Program-made: the position numbers and the translations under genes
The notes under the pieces: model-generated
Database searches by the model: none
What the model was told of the DNA's origin: nothing
Seen by the model: only the letters and a program-made list of their open reading frames with translations
Assembly: GCF_002205845.1 (NCBI RefSeq)
Contig: NZ_NISI01000012.1
Coordinates: forward strand, 62,001 to 126,000
Length of the DNA: 64,000 nt
Source: Roseateles puraquae
GTDB taxonomy: Bacteria > Pseudomonadota > Gammaproteobacteria > Burkholderiales > Burkholderiaceae_C
Reading direction: 5' to 3'
Shown here: positions 19,542 through 28,496 of the stretch, piece after piece
Layout of the letters: each line of letters opens with the position of its first letter
Numbering within the stretch: the stretch's first letter is position 1

Positions 19542-20972
19542 TCAGGGCTTCACCACCTTGAACTCGCCGAAGGCCTTGAGCTGCTCGCCGATCTTGTCGG
19601 CGTCGCCCACCACCACCCAGCTCTGCTCGTCGGGGTTGAAGTACTTCTTGCCCATGGCCTGCACCTCGGCCGCGCTGACCTTCTGCAGCGCCGGCACGAA
19701 CTTGCCGAGAAAGTCGGCCGGCAGGCCCACCAGCCAGTTGCCGGCGAGCTGCTGGCCCAGCGCCCCTTGCAGCTGTGTGCTGATCAGGTAGCTGCCGGCC
19801 ATGTAGCGCTTGTTCATCGCCATCTCGGACTCGGGCACGGGCTCGGTGCCGATGCGACGGTACTCCTTGATGTACTCGGTCATGGCCGCACCGGTCACGT
19901 CGTTGCGCACGTCGGCGCCGCCGGTGATGGCCCCGCCCACGCGCCAGGACACGCCGCCCGCGCGGGCGCCGTAGGTGTAGCCCTTTTCCTCGCGCAAGTT
20001 GATGTTCACGCGGCTGGAGAAGCCCGTGCCGAGGATGGCGCTCGTCAGGCGCAGGGCCACCTGCTCGTCGCCGCTGGCCGGCATGCCGGGGCGACCCAGT
20101 CGCAGCGTGGCCTGTACGCTGCCCGGGCGTTCCAGCAGCAGGCGCTGCACCGGCATGGTGGCCGGCGGCGGCGTGAGCTCGGGCAACGGCTCGCCCGTAG
20201 CCTTCCAGTCACCGAACGCCTCGCGGGCGAGTTGGGTGGCGCGGGCGGCGTCGATACGGCCGGTGATGACGAGCAGCGCGCGGTCCGGGCGGAAGCGGCG
20301 CGCATGCTCGGCACGCAGGCCTTCGGCCGTGACGGCGGTGATGGCCGCTTCGGTCTCCTGCGTGCGGCCGTAGGCGTGGTCGCCGTAGATGGCGCCGTCC
20401 AGCGCCTTGGCGGCGCGGAAGGCGGGCTGGGCGCCGGCCGCCTTCAGGCCCTGCAGCGCATTGGCCTTGGCGAGTTGCACCTCGCCGTCCGGGAAGGCGG
20501 GGCGGCGAGCCACGTCGGCCAGCAGCTTCATCATGTCTGCAGCATGCGAGGCCAGCGCGTTGGCGCTGAGGCGGATGCCGTCGTTGCTGGCCGAGGCGCC
20601 CACGCCGCCGCCCATGGCCTGGGCGGCTTCGGCGATCTGGCGCGAGCTGCGCGAGGCCGTGCCTTCGGACAGCAGGCCGGCCAGCAGCTTGGCGCGGCCG
20701 GGGGCGTCGGGGGCATCCGCGCCCAGGCCGGCGCCGCGCACGGCGAGCACATAGTCCACCCGCGGAATGCCATTGCGCGGCACCACCCAGACCTGCAGCC
20801 CGTTGGGCAGGGTGGTCTGGGTGATCTTGGGCACGACCAGCGGCTTGTCCTTGCCGAAGGGCGGCAGCTCAGCGGGCAGATCGGGCGCCGCCTGGGCGGT
20901 GCTGGCGAGGGCGAGCGCAGCCGTCAGCGCGAGGCCGGCGCGGGTGATGGGGGAGAGACGGGTCTTCATCAT
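19542..20972 (-). CDS. M16 peptidase-like protein, non-catalytic partner
   Basis: This 476-residue protein has a signal peptide (TRAGLALTAALALASTAQA) and two tandem M16 halves, with TTLPNGLQVWVVPRNGIPRV opening the first. The HxxEH zinc motif of active M16 peptidases is absent: the matching position reads LLAGLLSEGTASRS. It is therefore the inactive subunit of a heterodimer like YmxG/PqqL-type pairs or the mitochondrial processing peptidase. The catalytic partner is immediately upstream with a 7-base gap, so translation is likely coupled. It is expected in the periplasm. ATG codons at 20972 and 20969 are both possible starts. Confidence 0.85.
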   Translation of the reverse strand: MMKTRLSPITRAGLALTAALALASTAQAAPDLPAELPPFGKDKPLVVPKITQTTLPNGLQVWVVPRNGIPRVDYVLAVRGAGLGADAPDAPGRAKLLAGLLSEGTASRSSRQIAEAAQAMGGGVGASASNDGIRLSANALASHAADMMKLLADVARRPAFPDGEVQLAKANALQGLKAAGAQPAFRAAKALDGAIYGDHAYGRTQETEAAITAVTAEGLRAEHARRFRPDRALLVITGRIDAARATQLAREAFGDWKATGEPLPELTPPPATMPVQRLLLERPGSVQATLRLGRPGMPASGDEQVALRLTSAILGTGFSSRVNINLREEKGYTYGARAGGVSWRVGGAITGGADVRNDVTGAAMTEYIKEYRRIGTEPVPESEMAMNKRYMAGSYLISTQLQGALGQQLAGNWLVGLPADFLGKFVPALQKVSAAEVQAMGKKYFNPDEQSWVVVGDADKIGEQLKAFGEFKVVKP

Positions 20973-20979
20973 CGGGGCC

Positions 20980-22401
20980 TCAGGGTTGGGATGCGGCCTT
21001 GGCCGCGGCGGGCGCGGCCAGCATGGCGGCGGGCTTGCGGTCGATGACCGAACGGTTGGCGCGGGTCAGGTAGGTGGCCGCCACGCGCTGCACGTCGGCC
21101 GAGGTCACGGCCTCGATCCAGCCAGGCACCTGGTTGACGACGTTGGCGTCGCCCCACAGGGTCTGCAGCTTCGCCAGGCGGTCGGCGCGCAGCAGGAACA
21201 TCTCCTGCCCGTTGTACCAATCGGCCAGCAGCGCGGTCTTGAGGTTCTTCAGCGTGGCGTCGTCCACGCCTTCCTTCACGATGCGGGCCACCTCTTCGTC
21301 GATGCCGGCCAGCAGCGCGTCGGCCGTGGTGGTCGGCTTGTAGAGGGCGAACACGGTGAACAGCGTGGGGCCGTCGTACTCCCACACGCCGGTGAGGCCG
21401 TAGAGGGAGTTGACGTTCAGCGCCAGCTCGCGGCCCTTGACCAGGCCCTGGTAGAGCCGCGAGGCATCACCGCCGGCCAGCAACTGGCCCAGCACGGCGA
21501 ACGGCGCCTGGTCACGGCTGCCGCGCTCGGGAATCTTCCAGGCCGCAGCCACAGCCGGCACCTGGGCCAGCTTGTCGGACTGCGTCAGCCGCCGCTCAGC
21601 GGTGTTCAGGCCTTCGCTGAAGTCGGTGGGCTTGGGTGTCGGCCGGGCCGGGATCTTGCCGAAGTACTTCTGCGCCAGCGCGAAGCCCTGGGCGGGCGTC
21701 ACGTCGCCGGCAATGGCCAGCACGGCGTTGTTGGGGCCGTAGAAGTCGCGGTGGAAGGCGCGCACGTCATCCAGGTTGGCGTTCTCCAGGTCGACGAAGC
21801 TGCCGTAGCCGTCGTGGTTGTTCTCCCACTTGTCGAAGGCCAGGCCGCCGATGTCGATCCACATGAAGCCGCCATAGGGCTGGTTCTGCACGTTGACGCG
21901 GATCTCCTCCTTCACCACGTCCTGCTGGTTCTTCAGCGTGGCGGCGTTGAAGTCCAGCGTCGTCATGCGGTCGGCTTCCAGCCACAGCATGCTCTCCAAG
22001 GCTGAGGACGGCGCGGTCTCGATGTAGTTGGTGAAGTCGGGACGGGTGGAGCCGTTGTTGTTGCCGCCGCCCGAGGTGATGACCTTGTCGAACACGCCCT
22101 TGGGCGCCTTGGGGGTGCCCTGGAACATCAGGTGCTCGAACAGGTGGGCGAAGCCGGTGCGGTTGCGCGGCTCCAGCCGCATGCCGACCTTGTAGACCAC
22201 GCTGATGCCCACGGTGGGGCTGCTCGGGTCGGGCGAGATGATCACGGTCAGCCCGTTGTCGAGCTTTTTCACGTGCACGGGGATCTGCCAGCGGTCGGCG
22301 GCAGCGGCGGCGGCTGGCGCGGCCAGGCTCGGGCCGCTGGTGAGTGCGAGGGCTGCGGCGCCAAGGGCGCCCAGCACGGCACGGCGGGTGGTCTGGATCA
22401 T
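20980..22401 (-). CDS. M16 zinc peptidase, catalytic subunit
   Basis: This 473-residue protein has an N-terminal export signal with an Arg pair (TTRRAVLGALGAAALALTSG) followed by an Ala-rich linker. The first M16 half has LDNGLTVIISPDPSSPTVGI and the inverted zinc motif HLFEHLMF, with the downstream Glu in VVKEEIRVN. Together these give the HxxEH..E site of an active pitrilysin-type peptidase. Substrates are probably peptides in the periplasm. The start at 22401 is supported by CAGGAGAG a few bases upstream. It forms a two-gene operon with the inactive partner. Confidence 0.9.
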   Translation of the reverse strand: MIQTTRRAVLGALGAAALALTSGPSLAAPAAAAAADRWQIPVHVKKLDNGLTVIISPDPSSPTVGISVVYKVGMRLEPRNRTGFAHLFEHLMFQGTPKAPKGVFDKVITSGGGNNNGSTRPDFTNYIETAPSSALESMLWLEADRMTTLDFNAATLKNQQDVVKEEIRVNVQNQPYGGFMWIDIGGLAFDKWENNHDGYGSFVDLENANLDDVRAFHRDFYGPNNAVLAIAGDVTPAQGFALAQKYFGKIPARPTPKPTDFSEGLNTAERRLTQSDKLAQVPAVAAAWKIPERGSRDQAPFAVLGQLLAGGDASRLYQGLVKGRELALNVNSLYGLTGVWEYDGPTLFTVFALYKPTTTADALLAGIDEEVARIVKEGVDDATLKNLKTALLADWYNGQEMFLLRADRLAKLQTLWGDANVVNQVPGWIEAVTSADVQRVAATYLTRANRSVIDRKPAAMLAAPAAAKAASQP

Positions 22402-22530
22402 GGACTCTCCTGGTCGGAAACGGCCGCGAGTGTCGCGCGAGTCGCGCCGGGTGACGGCAGGCACACCGGGAAAACCCGTCGCGCCCGTCAGCCGCGACAA
22501 TGCGCGGCTGTTGTCACCCCTGTACCGACC

Positions 22531-22773
22531 ATGTCCGATACCCGCCCCGAACTGCCCGATCACCTCAGCGTGGACCCGCGCAGCCCGCACCATGTCGCCG
22601 CCGTCTTCGAGCATGACATCGGCATTCGCTTCAACGGCAAGGAGCGGTTCGACGTCGAGGAATACTGCATCAGCGAAGGCTGGATCAAGGTGCCCGCCGG
22701 CAAGACGCTGGACCGCAAGGGTCGGCCGCTGTGCATCAAGCTCAAAGGCCAGGTCGAGGCCTTCTACCGCTGA
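22531..22773 (+). CDS. DUF3297 family protein
   Basis: This is an 80-residue cytosolic protein recognisable as DUF3297 from LPDHLSVDPRSPHH, IGIRFNGKERFDVEEYCISE and GWIKVPAGKTLDRKGRP. No enzymatic function is established for the family, which is common in proteobacteria as a single small gene. It is divergent from the M16 operon. The next gene on the same strand starts nine bases after its stop, so cotranscription is possible. Confidence 0.8.
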   Translation: MSDTRPELPDHLSVDPRSPHHVAAVFEHDIGIRFNGKERFDVEEYCISEGWIKVPAGKTLDRKGRPLCIKLKGQVEAFYR

Positions 22774-22781
22774 CCCAGCGC

Positions 22782-24365
22782 ATGCGCGGCCCTCGCTTGA
22801 CCGTCCTGCTGCTGGCTGGGGCTGGAGCGCTGGCTGCGCCTCAGGCGCAGGCGGCAACGCCGCCGCCCACCGTGCGCTGGGTGCAGGCCACCAGCCTGAT
22901 GCTGCGCGCGGAGCCTTCGGCCCAGGCGCGCATCCTGGAGCGGCTGCCGCAAGGCCATCGCGTGGACCTGTCCAGGCCGCCGGCCGCGGGCGCGGAGTGG
23001 TGCGAAGTTCAAGGCGCCGGCCCGCTGCGCTACACCGGCTACGTCGCCTGCCGCTACCTGAGCGAACAGCCGGTGGCGCCGCTCAAGGCGGGCGAAGGGG
23101 GCGTGCCGCCCGACCGCCGCTGGGTGACCGGCAGTCGTCTGCAGCTGCGCGCCGAGCCGCGCCCCGATGCGCCGGTGCTGGCCAGCCTCGCGCTCAACAC
23201 GGCGGTGCGCCTGACCGGCCCGGAAGCGGCCGCGGGCTATTGCGCGGTGCAACTGATCGACGGGCCGGCCTTGTCCGGCTACACCGCCTGTCGGTATCTG
23301 GAGCGCTCCCCGGTCAACGCGCTGTCGCTGGCGATGCCGGTGCATGCCGACGGCAGCAGCAATCCCGACTTCAATCCGGCGCGGGCATTCTGGATCGCGC
23401 CCAGCTGGGAGCTGATGGCCTACTACGCGCGCGGCGTGGAGCAGCAGCGCGCGCAGTTGGGCGAGAAGGCGCCGCGTGGCCCTGACGAGCAGCTCGAGCG
23501 CATGAAGGCCCGGCTGTCCGGCGAGGTGGTCAGCGTGGACGACCCGCCGCGGGTCTGGCCCGAATGGGCTCGCCTGCTCAAGCCGCTGCCCGGCGACGGT
23601 GCGCCCTCCCTGGGCCTGGAGGGCTATGACCGTGATGGCGATGCGGCGCCGCGCACGCTCGCCCTGCTCAAGGCTCTGCCCGCGCTGCCCGAGGCTGCGC
23701 CATCTTGGTGGACGCGCGAGGACCAGCTCGCCGCGCCCGGCGAATCGATCGCCGCGCTGGCGGCCCGCTTCGGCGGCCAGGTGGTCGCGTTGCACGAGTC
23801 GCTGCAGCCCGGCTCGCCCAATCGCGGCGAGGTGGCCCCGGGCGCGCGCATCGACCGCCTGAGCCAGCCGCTGCGCCGCATCAGCCTGCTGGCCGACCAG
23901 ACCGTGCGCGACGAGCGTGCCGCGCCCCAGCGCACCTACCGCGACTGGGACCCCACCTCCGATGTCAACTGCGACGGCTGGGTCGGCGGCTTCTCCTACG
24001 GCACGGCCGACCGCGCCACGCTGTTGCGCAACGGCATCGAGGCGCCGCCGGCCGGGCGGGTGCCGCTGCTGTTCCAGCTCTGGAGCAACCGGCCGCTGCC
24101 GGCCGGCCCGGCGCGCTGGACCCGCCAGGTGCTCAAGCTCGACCGTGGCCAGACCGGCTTTGTCAGCGGCGAATGGCGCACCGTCGACCTCGACAACGAT
24201 GGCATCCCCGACCTGGCCTGGCTGCAGGCCACCGGCCGCGGCCCCGGGCATCTGGACGGGCCGCCGCCCCATGACGACCCCTGGTACCGCCTGCTGCTGG
24301 CCAATGTGGCGGGCCGCTGGCGGCTGCTGGAGGTCGACACCTTCGGCTACGGCTGCGGCTGCTGA
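22782..24365 (+). CDS. Exported protein with two bacterial SH3 domains and an uncharacterised C-terminal region
   Basis: This 527-residue precursor has a signal peptide (RLTVLLLAGAGALAAPQAQA). Two SH3-like repeats follow (about residues 30-105 and 110-185), each with a L-x-LRAEP core and a Cys-containing end (YTGYVACRYL, LSGYTACRYL). The remaining 340 residues match no domain I recognise. They include DWDPTSDVNCDGWVGG and DLDNDGIPDLAWL, the latter like an FG-GAP/calcium-binding repeat. It is probably periplasmic or outer-membrane associated, perhaps cell-wall binding. Its stop overlaps the convergent P450 gene by 19 bases. Confidence 0.6.
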   Translation: MRGPRLTVLLLAGAGALAAPQAQAATPPPTVRWVQATSLMLRAEPSAQARILERLPQGHRVDLSRPPAAGAEWCEVQGAGPLRYTGYVACRYLSEQPVAPLKAGEGGVPPDRRWVTGSRLQLRAEPRPDAPVLASLALNTAVRLTGPEAAAGYCAVQLIDGPALSGYTACRYLERSPVNALSLAMPVHADGSSNPDFNPARAFWIAPSWELMAYYARGVEQQRAQLGEKAPRGPDEQLERMKARLSGEVVSVDDPPRVWPEWARLLKPLPGDGAPSLGLEGYDRDGDAAPRTLALLKALPALPEAAPSWWTREDQLAAPGESIAALAARFGGQVVALHESLQPGSPNRGEVAPGARIDRLSQPLRRISLLADQTVRDERAAPQRTYRDWDPTSDVNCDGWVGGFSYGTADRATLLRNGIEAPPAGRVPLLFQLWSNRPLPAGPARWTRQVLKLDRGQTGFVSGEWRTVDLDNDGIPDLAWLQATGRGPGHLDGPPPHDDPWYRLLLANVAGRWRLLEVDTFGYGCGC

Positions 24366-25714
24366 GGCGCGCGCGCGGCCAGCCGCAGTCGCAGGCCGCC
24401 GGCTGGCCGCAGCGTGACCGCCATGCGCGGCTCGGGCGGGCTGGCCTCCACTGGGCTCAGGTGGAAGCGCTGCAGCACGAGCGCCGCAATCAGTGTCATC
24501 TCCAGCACCGCGAAATGCTGGCCCAGGCACACGCGCGGCCCCAGGCCGAAGGGGATGTAGGCGCCCCGCGGGATCTCGTGCGGCGCGCCGGGCAGGAAGC
24601 GCTCCGGCCGGAAGGCTTCGGCCTCGGGCCAGCAGCGCGGGTCGCGATGCAGCAGCCAGGGCGTCACCCGCACCAGGGTGCGCGCCGGCAGCTGCACGCC
24701 GCCGACGGTGATGTCCCGGGTCAGCCGCCGCGTCATGATGGCGGCCACCGGCGGGTACAGCCGCATCGCCTCCTTCAGCGTGGCCGACAAGTAGGGCAGC
24801 GCACCGGCATCGTCGGCCGTCGGCACCCGGCCGGCGAGCATCGCATCCACCTCGGCGCGCGCGCGGTCCTGCACCTCCGGGTGGGTGGCGAGCAGCCAGC
24901 TCCACCACAGCAGCGCCGTGGCGCTGGTCTCGTGCCCGGCCTGGAAGCTCACCATGCATTGGTCGTAGACCTCCTGCCGTGACAGGGCCTCGCCCGTGGT
25001 CTCGTCGCGCAGGGCCTTGAGCATGCCGAGGAGGTCGCTGCGCCCGTCGTCCGCATCGGCACGAGCGTTGATGTGGCTGGCCAGCAGTCCGTGCAGCAGG
25101 CGGCTCGCGCGGCGCTTGGCCGCCTTGCCGGGCAGGGGCAGCCAGTCGGGCAGCGTGACGGGCCAGAACATCTCGCCGAGCGCCGTCTCGCTGAGCACCT
25201 GCACCGCGTGCGCTGCCGCAGCGGTGTCCTGGCCGATGGGCGTGCTGAAGAGTGTGCGCGAGATCACGTCCATCGTCAGGTGGCTGTAGAGCGCGTCCAT
25301 CGCCACCTCGCCCGGGCGCACACGCGCCAGGCCCTCCACGGCGGCCTGCGTCATCAGCGCGGCATAGCCCGCCACGCGCTTGGGCGTGAAGGCCGGCATC
25401 AGCATGCGGCGCTGCCGCTGCCAGGTGGCGCCCTCGGTGACCAGCACGGACTGCCCCATCAGGTCGGCAAACACCTCGGGCCCGCGCGCCCAGCGCACCA
25501 GGGCGTCGGCATGGTCCACCATCAAGGCACGCACCAGGGCCGGGTCGAACACATCCACCACGCGCTCGCGCAGGATGCGCTGCGCCGCCAGGTCGCCCAG
25601 GCGCTGCTGGGCACCGATGAAGCCGAGGTAGTCGCGCCGCATGTCGCGCAGCGCGGCCAGACCCCACCAGCGGGTGGGGTGGGCGGGGAGATCGTGCCAG
25701 GTCAGGGTCGTCAT
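24347..25714 (-). CDS. Cytochrome P450
   Basis: This 455-residue P450 has the oxygen-activation helix motif AGHETSA, the ExxR motif in KEAMRLYPP, the PERF motif (FRPERF) and the heme-binding loop FGLGPRVCLG with the axial Cys. The N-terminus lacks a clear membrane anchor, so it is probably a soluble bacterial monooxygenase of the CYP4/CYP102-like group. The substrate cannot be inferred, and no ferredoxin or ferredoxin reductase is adjacent. The ATG at 25714 lies 58 bases from the divergent AraC-type regulator, which is the likely controller. Confidence 0.93.
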   Translation of the reverse strand: MTTLTWHDLPAHPTRWWGLAALRDMRRDYLGFIGAQQRLGDLAAQRILRERVVDVFDPALVRALMVDHADALVRWARGPEVFADLMGQSVLVTEGATWQRQRRMLMPAFTPKRVAGYAALMTQAAVEGLARVRPGEVAMDALYSHLTMDVISRTLFSTPIGQDTAAAAHAVQVLSETALGEMFWPVTLPDWLPLPGKAAKRRASRLLHGLLASHINARADADDGRSDLLGMLKALRDETTGEALSRQEVYDQCMVSFQAGHETSATALLWWSWLLATHPEVQDRARAEVDAMLAGRVPTADDAGALPYLSATLKEAMRLYPPVAAIMTRRLTRDITVGGVQLPARTLVRVTPWLLHRDPRCWPEAEAFRPERFLPGAPHEIPRGAYIPFGLGPRVCLGQHFAVLEMTLIAALVLQRFHLSPVEASPPEPRMAVTLRPAGGLRLRLAARAPQQPQP

Positions 25715-25772
25715 GGCGGCATGGTGCGAGGGGTGTCGCCTGCAGTCTTGAACGAATGCGACACTGCCCGCC

Positions 25773-26621
25773 ATGGAGCCGTCCACACGTCTTTGGCTGC
25801 CGCCCCTGGCCCTGGCCGGTTGTGTGCGCGGCGTGATGCTGCGCGACACCCGCGGCCGCGCGCTGCCTGCCGAGCAACGTGACAACTACTTTCCAGCCAC
25901 GCCGCTCGTGAGCCTGTTCTGGTGGGCCGAGGGCCGCAGCGAATGGTTGGCCACGCCCGGGTTCTCGCAGCCGCCGGCGGCGCCGGTGCACGCGCCGGTG
26001 TTGTTTGCCGGGCCGTTCACGCTGCCCAGCCACACCCGCAACCCGGGTGAGATCAGCGCCTTCAAGCTGCTGATGTTGCCTGACGCCTTCACGGCGCTGA
26101 CCGGCGTGGCCCTGGACCGCCACGTGAACCAGATCCATGACGCCCTGGCGGTGCTGCCGCCCGACTGGCAGGGCTGGGCGGCGCAGATGTCTGCCGCGCC
26201 CGATGACGCGGCCCGACTGACGCTGCTGCAGGACTTCCTCGTGCCGCGCTGGCAGGCGCTCGGTACCCATCGGCCCGGCCACCGTTATGCCGCCTGGACC
26301 GAGGCGCTCGCGGTGCGCGCCGCCACCAGTGCCGCCGGGCGCAGCCTGCGGCAGCTGGAGCGCCGCATCAAGGCCTGGGCCGGCTTGCCGATGCGCGAGC
26401 TGCGGGCCGTGTCGCGCGCCGAGAGCGCCTTCTACGCCGTCGCTGCAGCTGAAGGAGATGGCGGGGTGAACTGGGCCGAGATCGCCGCTGGCCACGACTA
26501 CGCCGACCAGAGCCACCTCTGCCGGGAAACCCGCCGTCTCACGGGCTTCAGCCCCGAGGACCTGCGCCGGCGCATCGCCACCGAAGAAGCCTTCTGGGCC
26601 TACCGCCTTTGGCGTGGTTGA
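25773..26621 (+). CDS. AraC-family transcriptional regulator
   Basis: The product has 282 residues. The C-terminal third holds the AraC pattern: SAAGRSLRQLERRIKAWAG (first helix-turn-helix), then WAEIAAGHDYADQSHLCRET and TGFSPEDLRRRI (second). The N-terminal part is an AraC-binding-like sensor without a recognised ligand. It is divergent from the P450 gene with a 58-base gap, the common arrangement for a local regulator. Its stop codon TGA lies inside the LiuR-like operator of the next gene. Confidence 0.85.
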   Translation: MEPSTRLWLPPLALAGCVRGVMLRDTRGRALPAEQRDNYFPATPLVSLFWWAEGRSEWLATPGFSQPPAAPVHAPVLFAGPFTLPSHTRNPGEISAFKLLMLPDAFTALTGVALDRHVNQIHDALAVLPPDWQGWAAQMSAAPDDAARLTLLQDFLVPRWQALGTHRPGHRYAAWTEALAVRAATSAAGRSLRQLERRIKAWAGLPMRELRAVSRAESAFYAVAAAEGDGGVNWAEIAAGHDYADQSHLCRETRRLTGFSPEDLRRRIATEEAFWAYRLWRG

Positions 26622-26633
26622 CGTAAACGTCAA
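26618..26633. promoter_or_regulatory. LiuR-like operator (copy 3), upstream of the thiolase operon
   Basis: TTGACGT-AA-ACGTCAA with GG and CC flanks extends the symmetry to 20 bp (26616-26635). It sits 47 bases before the thiolase ATG and overlaps the AraC stop codon. The arms match those of the other two copies exactly. Confidence 0.7.
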
Positions 26634-26680
26634 CCAAAACGAGCAGAATGGCGGGATTCGCTTCAACTCTGGAGACTGCC

Positions 26681-27859
26681 ATGTCCGACCCCATCGTCAT
26701 CGTTTCCGCCGCCCGCACGCCCATCGGCGGCCTGCTGGGTGACTTCGCCAGCCTCGCCGGCTGGGAGCTGGGCGCCATCGCCATCAAGGCGGCGGTCGAG
26801 CGTGCCGGCGTGCCGGGTGATGCTGTCGACGAAGTGCTGATGGGCAACTGCCTGATGGCCGGCCAGGGCCAGGCGCCCGCCCGCCAGGCCCTGCGCCGCG
26901 CCGGCCTGCCGGACTCGGCCGGAGCCGTCACCATGAGCAAGATGTGCGGCTCCGGCATGCGCACCATGATGTTCGCGCACGACATGCTGGCCGCGGGCAG
27001 CGCCGAGGTCATGGTGGCCGGCGGCATGGAGAGCATGACCAACGCGCCTCACCTCATGTTCGCCCGCAAGGGCATCAAGTACGGCGCCTCGGCCGTCTAC
27101 GACCACATGGCCCTGGACGGCCTGGAAGACGCCTACGAGCGCGGCAAGGCCATGGGCGTGTTTGCCGAGCAGTGCGTGGCCAAGTACGCCTTCAGCCGCG
27201 AGGCCATGGACCAGTACGCCATCACCTCCACCCAGCGCGCCAAGGCCGCCAACGAAAGCGGCGCCTTCGACTGGGAGATGGCGCCGGTGACCCTGTCCGG
27301 CCCCAAGGGTGACACGGTCATCAAGTTCGACGAGCAGCCCTTCAAGGCCAAGCTCGACAAGATCCCCACGCTCAAGCCCGCGTTCAAGAAGGACGGCGCC
27401 ATCACCGCCGCCACCTCCTCCAGCATCTCCGACGGTGCCGCCGCGCTGGTGCTGATGCGCGAGAGCACCGCCAAGGCCCGTGGCCTGGCGCCCATCGCCC
27501 GCATCGTCAGCCACGCGGTGCACGCGCAGGCGCCGGACTGGTTCACGACCGCCCCGGTGGGCGCCATCCAGAAGGCGCTGGCCAAGGCCGGCTGGCAGGC
27601 CGGTGACGTGGATCTGTGGGAGGTGAACGAAGCCTTCGCTGCCGTGACCATGGCCGCCATGGCCGAGTTCAAGCTGCCGCACGAGATCGTCAACGTCAAC
27701 GGCGGCGCCGTCGCCCTGGGCCACCCGATCGGCGCCAGCGGTGCGCGCATCGTCGTCACGCTGCTGGGCGCGCTGAAGGCCCGCGGCCTCAAGAAGGGCC
27801 TGGCCGCGCTGTGCATCGGCGGTGGCGAGGCCACCGCGCTGGCCGTCGAGATGGTCTGA
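26681..27859 (+). CDS. Acetyl-CoA C-acetyltransferase (thiolase)
   Basis: The product is 392 residues, the usual length of biosynthetic-type thiolases. The nucleophilic Cys is in MSKMCGSGM (about residue 88). NVNGGAVALGHPIGASGARI holds the catalytic His, and LCIGGGEATAL the second Cys. It should cleave or form acetoacetyl-CoA, the last step of leucine and ketone body breakdown. The operator upstream ties it to branched-chain acid catabolism. CTGGAG precedes the ATG at 26681. The exporter gene starts five bases after its stop, and a reductase and an acyl-CoA dehydrogenase continue the unit. Confidence 0.94.
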   Translation: MSDPIVIVSAARTPIGGLLGDFASLAGWELGAIAIKAAVERAGVPGDAVDEVLMGNCLMAGQGQAPARQALRRAGLPDSAGAVTMSKMCGSGMRTMMFAHDMLAAGSAEVMVAGGMESMTNAPHLMFARKGIKYGASAVYDHMALDGLEDAYERGKAMGVFAEQCVAKYAFSREAMDQYAITSTQRAKAANESGAFDWEMAPVTLSGPKGDTVIKFDEQPFKAKLDKIPTLKPAFKKDGAITAATSSSISDGAAALVLMRESTAKARGLAPIARIVSHAVHAQAPDWFTTAPVGAIQKALAKAGWQAGDVDLWEVNEAFAAVTMAAMAEFKLPHEIVNVNGGAVALGHPIGASGARIVVTLLGALKARGLKKGLAALCIGGGEATALAVEMV

Positions 27860-27863
27860 CGTC

Positions 27864-28496
27864 ATGGCACTCGGCACCCACGACCTGGCACTGTTCGCCG
27901 CGACGGTGTTCGTGCTGAGCGCCACGCCCGGCGTGGACATGGCCTACACCGTCGCCAGCACGCTGCGCGGCGGCTGGCGCCAGGGCGTGGCGGCGGCTGT
28001 CGGCATCATGGCTGGCTGCGTGCTGCACACCCTGGCCGCGGCCTTTGGCCTGGCCGCGCTGCTGGCCACCTCGGCTGAGGCCTTCACGGTGGTCAAGCTG
28101 GTGGGTGCCGCCTATCTGCTGTACGTCGCCTGGGGTATGGCGCGGGCCGGCCTGAAGCCGCCGTCCGCAGCGACCGAGGTCGTGGCGCCGCCGTCGCTGT
28201 GGCGCACGGCGCGGCAGGGCTTCTTCACCAATGCACTCAACCCCAAGGTGGCGCTGTTCTTCCTGGCGCTGCTGCCGCAGTTCATCGCGGCGGATGCGCC
28301 GGACAAGACGCTGGCCTTCCTCTTCCTCGGCGGCTGGTTCATCGTGCAGGGGCTGCTGTTCCTGCTGGGGCTGATCGCGCTGGTGACGCCGCTGCGCCGA
28401 GCCCGGTCGCGGCCCTGGTTGGGTCGCAGTCTCAACCTCGGAGGCGCTGGCCTCTTCACCGTGCTGGCTGCCAAGCTGGCCCTGAGCAAACCATGA
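27864..28496 (+). CDS. LysE/RhtB-family amino acid exporter
   Basis: This is a 210-residue inner membrane protein with about six hydrophobic helices. The start FAATVFVLSATPGVDMAYTV contains the conserved TPGxDxxY-like motif, and GFFTNALNPKVALFFLALLP is the second signature. Relatives export lysine, homoserine lactone, threonine or leucine. The position between a thiolase and an SDR in a branched-chain-type operon makes export of an amino acid or metabolite plausible, but the substrate is unknown. Its TGA overlaps the next start (ATGA). Confidence 0.9.
   Translation: MALGTHDLALFAATVFVLSATPGVDMAYTVASTLRGGWRQGVAAAVGIMAGCVLHTLAAAFGLAALLATSAEAFTVVKLVGAAYLLYVAWGMARAGLKPPSAATEVVAPPSLWRTARQGFFTNALNPKVALFFLALLPQFIAADAPDKTLAFLFLGGWFIVQGLLFLLGLIALVTPLRRARSRPWLGRSLNLGGAGLFTVLAAKLALSKP

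Noticed and set aside
22764-26666. Long minus-strand open frame across the SH3-protein, P450 and AraC genes
   Set aside because: It covers three recognisable genes in other frames, and its composition is low-complexity Arg/Ala/Gly/Pro.
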